Source of the DNA: Polytrichum commune
Lineage: Eukaryota; Streptophyta; Polytrichopsida; Polytrichales; Polytrichaceae
Length of the DNA: 64,000 nt
Assembly: GCA_950295325.1 (NCBI GenBank)
Contig: OX485808.1
Location: forward strand, 3,474,501 to 3,538,500
Direction of reading: 5' to 3'
Numbering within the stretch: position 1 is the first letter of the stretch; each line of letters opens with the position of its first letter. Shown here in pieces: positions 60,196 through 64,000 of this stretch. The translations under genes were made by a program, and so were the position numbers. The notes beneath the pieces are model-generated. The model saw only the letters and a program-made list of their open reading frames with translations. It was not told the DNA's origin and made no database searches.

Positions 60196-60505
60196 CTACA
60201 CTAAATATGATATTTTATGTCACTATGGTAACTTTTTGGATGACACTTCTTATGAATAAGTGAACAAAATATTTTCATGGACGATGGATGAGTTCATCCA
60301 TTGGCCAAAACCCTGTCCGCAACTTGTGATGAAATATTGTCCCTTACTAAGTAAATCTATAATTCTCCAATTCTTTTTTACAAGAAATGACAAATAATGT
60401 TGGATTAACATTTACTGTTGGTGACACTATACCACAGTTTACAACTAGTATTGAGCAAGACAATTAAAATCGGTGACACTAAATATCATGTTTAGTGCAA
60501 TGTAG
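60196..60505 (+). mobile_element. MITE, long M4 subfamily, copy a
   Basis: CTACACTAAATATGATATTT, then TATGTCAC at the left and GTGACACTAAATATCATGTT, then TAGTGCAATGTAG at the right form inverted ends. The interior includes GACACTTCTTATGAATAAGT and GATGAGTTCATCCATTGGCC. Confidence 0.7.
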
Positions 60506-61101
60506 AAGGGGAGATGTGGCAATGGTATAGATGCTATACAACCTTATTTTGAAGAGTGACTCTTCCTTTTTGTGTTAAGAATGCATATGCAAATAGCATT
60601 GTGACAAGTGACACATAACATTACTCAACCTTGTGGAGCCTTTGTCCTTGTTGTTCAAGAACAAAGTAGCGGTCCTTGCATTATCTTAAACATATTTATG
60701 ACATGACAAGCTCTAAACTTGAATATGAAAAATTGGGTGATCAACAAATGCATCCAAGGAAACCAAGTACATTATTCCCAAATTGTGTGTTACTTTTTGG
60801 GGTTTATATAGTGCTATAACTATTTAACGAGAATGTAATATTTTATCAAACAAAGTCATTTATGTGATATAATGTGCAACTAACCTATTGAATTGTCGTC
60901 CGTCAAAATTGAAGTCACGAGTAAGCCGTTATTGTAATGTGTAGCTCTGAATATTAACACACATTAATTGGGAGAATTAGTTTGCATTGTTTTGCTTACA
61001 TAATAATTGGTTTCCATTCGGAGTTACGTGATGCTATAATTGTTTACTGTCATTATCATTTTTTTACCAACTAAGTTATATCAAACAAATTGGTGTGCAT
61101 A
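60506..61101. other. Intergenic with decayed M4-like fragments
   Basis: 60,770-60,900 contains TGTTACTTTTTGGGGTTTAT, then GTGCTATAAC. 60,990-61,050 contains TTCGGAGTTACGTGATGCTA. Both are M4 arms without clear partners. Confidence 0.4.
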
Positions 61102-61467
61102 CTAGCTCACTAAAGATGATCTTTAGTATCACCAATTCTAATTGTCTTGCTCCATGCTAATTGTAAACTGCGGTATAGGGTCACCAACACTAAATGTTAA
61201 CCCAACATTATTTGTCATTCCTTGTAATTATTTTGGGGGGATTATGGATTCAAAGTGTTGCGATTACTGTCACTTACCAAGTGTTTTTTCCATCCAAATT
61301 TCAATCATCCATGACAATATTTCATCACAAGCTGATGACAAGAGAAGGTAGGGTCTTGGCCAATGGATGAACTCATCCATCATCCATGACAATACTTGTA
61401 AACTTATTCATAAGAAGTGTCACCTAAGAAGTTATCATAGTGACATAAAATACCATATATAGTGTAC
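61102..61467 (-). mobile_element. MITE, long M4 subfamily, copy b (inverted)
   Basis: This is the reverse of copy a: TTGGCCAATGGATGAACTCA, then ACTTATTCATAAGAAGTGTC and TAGTGACATAAAATACCATA. It lies about 600 bp from copy a in opposite orientation, so the pair could fold into a long hairpin. Confidence 0.7.
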
Positions 61468-61560
61468 TTATGTCATTTGGGTAAGTAATCATGCTCTGAG
61501 TAGAATGTTACAGCAATGCGTAACTCCCAATGGCAACCCACACTAATTAGACAAAATAGT

Positions 61561-61787
61561 CTACAATGCTTACCATATTTAGCGTCACTTGCTATTTGGA
61601 GTTATACATTGCTAAAAAAAATTATTACTGATGTAAGTTTTTACTAGGTAAAGATGTCAATGTTCTATAGTGTCCAAACAAACAATTTGACCTTTATAGA
61701 TGTTAACAAAAGAAAATCTATAATAAATAGTTATCACACAAATTAAGTCCAAATACTAAGTGATACTAAATACCATAAAAGGTGTAG
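61561..61787 (+). mobile_element. MITE family M4, copy 3
   Basis: CTACAATGCTTACCATATTT, then AGCGTCACTTGCTATTTGGA and GTTATACATTGCTA on the left. TAAGTGATACTAAATACCAT to GGTGTAG inverted on the right. Length is 227 bp, like the 32,934 copy. Confidence 0.7.
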
Positions 61788-61889
61788 TACATTGAGCAGT
61801 AGTATAAGTAAACGGGAAGAACAAAAATTCATAATACTCCTTTACATAGTAAGAGTGTTATGTCAATCATGGACTTGAGTCACAAAATT

Positions 61890-62249
61890 GCCCCGGGTTG
61901 AATCACATCTTCATTCAGTTGGGTCCCGCCCCTCTCACGCCTCCTTCACTGCCCGGTCTTCATGCCCGCACATGTGTGGGAACTCTTCCTCATTGGGAAC
62001 CAATGTGACAATACCCGGTCAAAATTACAAATATTCAACTTGACATCACTTTCATTATTCCCAAGTGAATTGATGGAGTTCTTTCACATGCCAAAAGGAG
62101 CTCAATGGCGTAAGTGACCGTGTATTGTCACATTGGTTCCCAACGGGGAAGAGTTCCCATGCAGATGCGGGTAGGAAGACCGGGCACTGAAGGAAGCGTG
62201 GAAGGGGTGGTGGGGCCCATTTGAATGAAGATGTGATCTACCATGGGGC
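61890..62249. mobile_element. Mutator-type MITE with perfect 9-bp target duplication
   Basis: CACAAAATT lies immediately before (61,881-61,889) and after (62,250-62,258) the element. Left arm GCCCCGGGTTGAATCACATC, then TTCATTCA, GCCCGGTCTTC, GGGAACTCTTCC and GGGAACCAATGTGACAATAC is inverted on the right over about 135 bp at around 80%. Long terminal inverted repeats with 9-bp duplications are the hallmark of Mutator-like elements. The spacer of about 90 bp carries no gene. Confidence 0.88.
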
Positions 62250-62356
62250 CACAAAATTCTCAAAATCATTTATAAGTCAATACCCTCTCTATTTTTGGAC
62301 ACATATATTTTCGGACACACATTGTTGCAAGGCATTTAGTAGACCCTCCTTCAAAG

Positions 62357-62612
62357 CAAGGGTGGAAAAAACCCAACTTTTTCCAGCCAATGCATTGGGG
62401 TATTAGTTTTAATGCAAAAAAACCCGATCTCTGCAAATAAAACAATGGTTTTATTCCCGTTGCCTCCACGTGTATCGAAGCCGGCAATAATCATCAAGGG
62501 TGGGGAAAACCCGACTTTTTTTGGCTGATGCATTGGGTTTTTTTATTTTAATGCAAAAAACCCGATTTCTGCAAATAAAACCATGGTTTTATTCCAATTG
62601 CCGCTATATGTA
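62357..62612 (+). repeat. Tandem duplication, period 138 bp
   Basis: AAGGGTGG, then AAAACCC, CTTTTT, GCATTGGG, TTTTAATGCAAAAAA, CCCGAT, CTGCAAATAAAAC and ATGGTTTTATTCC occurs at about 62,358 and again at 62,496. A weaker third echo (AAAACCCAACTGT) follows near 62,730. Confidence 0.75.
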
Positions 62613-63144
62613 TTCACCCTATGCCCTATAATCTCAACTTATCTGCAATAAAACCGAATAAGACCGGATATTTGCTGAATCTCAAATGATTGGGTTTTTA
62701 TTTTATTCATTTTATTTTTAAAAAATCGAAAAACCCAACTGTAAAAAACTGCATGGTGCCAACCCTGCCTCAAAACACATGTGCCCACTCTTTCTCATGG
62801 TGGTGACGTGGAATAAGGTGAGAAGAGTGGTGCCAAGTGGCAAGAAATGCCACGTAGCCACCCTCAATAGGGCCCCACCTAATCCAGGCCAATCCACTGC
62901 CTACTCTAGAGCCTATCCAGTGAGGACCTGCTGAGAGCGTGCCAAGTGTCATGTGACATTGTGCCATGTCACGAGGAAGCCCCCCAGCTGCCGCCCAAAT
63001 AGGCACACAATGTGTTTCATGTTTTGTGCAGGCTTACTTTTACAAAAACGTCCCCAAGTGTATTTATTATTGTCCATGATGTCATAACTTAGGTCTTTGT
63101 GCCTTTCTCAAAAGGCTGCTGTAGTAGTGTAGCCCCTTCGAAAT
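62613..63144. other. Intergenic, no supported gene
   Basis: T-rich then moderately GC-rich sequence. The minus-strand 78-codon frame at 62,770-63,006 has no recognised domain. Confidence 0.45.
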
Positions 63145-63765
63145 GGCGGACGTTAAACACCCCCTCACGAACGAACTTTCGGGGGTGTCATATCTGAGCT
63201 GGGTTGGGGCAGCCCTCCAGGGAAATTTTCCGAACCCGACCGGAAACTGTTGGCTGCCCCACCCAATTTCGAAAAAAACATCGCCTTTTGAAGGCCGCTT
63301 GACTACAAATCCCATATTGAGTGCACTTCACCTTCAAGGTTTAAAATCCAGGATGTGTGTGCACTTCCAATTCGTAAATAAGCAATTGATTGGGATTTCA
63401 TTCCGGAAGTGAAACCATCGATGAAGCTCGTAATTGACTTGGAGGTCAAAAACTTTACAAAATCCTCATTAACATTGAGGTTATCATTTTTGTGACTTAC
63501 CATTCGAAAGTGTCTTTGTCATTCTAAAATGGCACTTAAATTAGTGTGTTGATTTAGTATATATATATTTCATAATAGTTTAGATAATGCCATATACTTT
63601 CACTTGCATTCAAACTAATTAAGTACTTATGATAAACTTGTTTTTTTCCGAAATTGAGCAGGATGGACAATAATTTTCAGTCGGGTTCAGAAATTTCCCT
63701 GGAGGACTGCCCCGGCCCGGATCTGACACCCCCGAAAGTTCTTGCGGGGGTGTCTAACATCCGCC
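63145..63765. mobile_element. 621-bp MITE with about 95-bp inverted repeats, Mutator-like
   Basis: Left GGCGGACGTTAAACACCCCC, then GAACTTTCGGGGGTGTCA, GGGGCAG and CCTCCAGGGAAATTT is inverted on the right, ending AACATCCGCC. The sequences flanking the ends, CTTCGAAAT (63,136-63,144) and CTTTATAAT (63,766-63,774), match at six of nine positions, compatible with a decayed 9-bp duplication. The interior is AT-rich with no gene. Confidence 0.75.
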
Positions 63766-64000
63766 CTTTATAATCTCGAGCACACTTATTAATTCATGGA
63801 TGATGTTAAACCCAATTTTGTTTCTTTCCTCGTTCTCAAAGAAGTTCAATTAATTAATTAATTATAGATAACAATGCCAACTCAGTATGCATAAAACTAG
63901 AGGTGTGAGGTGTAACTACAAGTGTGAACAAGGAGATCTGACCCTTAGGGCCAGTTCACACTATGGCCAAACTTCGAGAGGAGAAGCGTTTGGACCAATG
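63766..64000. other. Intergenic, nothing recognised
   Basis: The window ends in AT-rich sequence with a (AATT)n stretch at about 63,848-63,864 and no gene. Confidence 0.4.

Overview
The window is nuclear DNA of a land plant, about 40% GC by eye and dominated by transposable elements. The plant assignment rests on an intron-bearing gene for a plant DUF599 membrane protein, plant-type CACTA, SINE, LINE and Ty3/Gypsy elements, and many MITEs. The species cannot be named from sequence alone. A large repeat-rich genome, possibly outside the flowering plants, fits but is inference. There are no rRNA genes, CRISPR arrays or bacterial-style operons.

Layout. 1-3.4 kb: intergenic DNA with dispersed repeats. 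3,397-12,515: a 9.1-kb CACTA (En/Spm) transposon with both termini, a 3-bp TTT target duplication and two divergent genes, a TNP2 transposase (+) and a Transposase_24/TNPA-like protein (-). 12.5-17.1 kb: degenerate local repeats, a MITE and a 370-bp tandem duplication. 17.28-20.94 kb: the one host gene I can support, DUF599, with two coding exons, a probable 5'UTR intron and a minisatellite-like array in its coding intron. 20.9-24.1 kb: about six degenerate tandem copies of that gene's 3' end, one split by a LINE fragment. 24-33.7 kb: no recognisable gene, but MITEs (two GC-rich foldbacks among them) and tandem duplications.

33.7-45.2 kb: a broken, fairly young Ty3/Gypsy fossil on the minus strand. 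Its parts run gag, two zinc knuckles, protease, a DNMT3-like cytosine-5 DNA methyltransferase domain, reverse transcriptase, RNase H, integrase, PHD-finger-like module. A 1.1-kb non-autonomous CACTA sits in its pol region, and a tRNA-derived SINE sits inside that CACTA. 45.2-64 kb: more SINE and MITE copies, an old LTR-element remnant marked by a tRNA-Asp-type primer site, a heat-shock-element/G-box cluster near 47.2 kb, and a dense MITE cluster from 60.2 to 63.8 kb that includes a Mutator-type element with a perfect 9-bp target duplication.

The most notable item is the Gypsy element that carries both a DNA methyltransferase and a PHD-like reader, that is, a chromatin-writing and a chromatin-reading module in one retroelement. 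Second is the repeated amplification of the DUF599 gene's own 3' end. All identities and copy counts were made by eye and are approximate.
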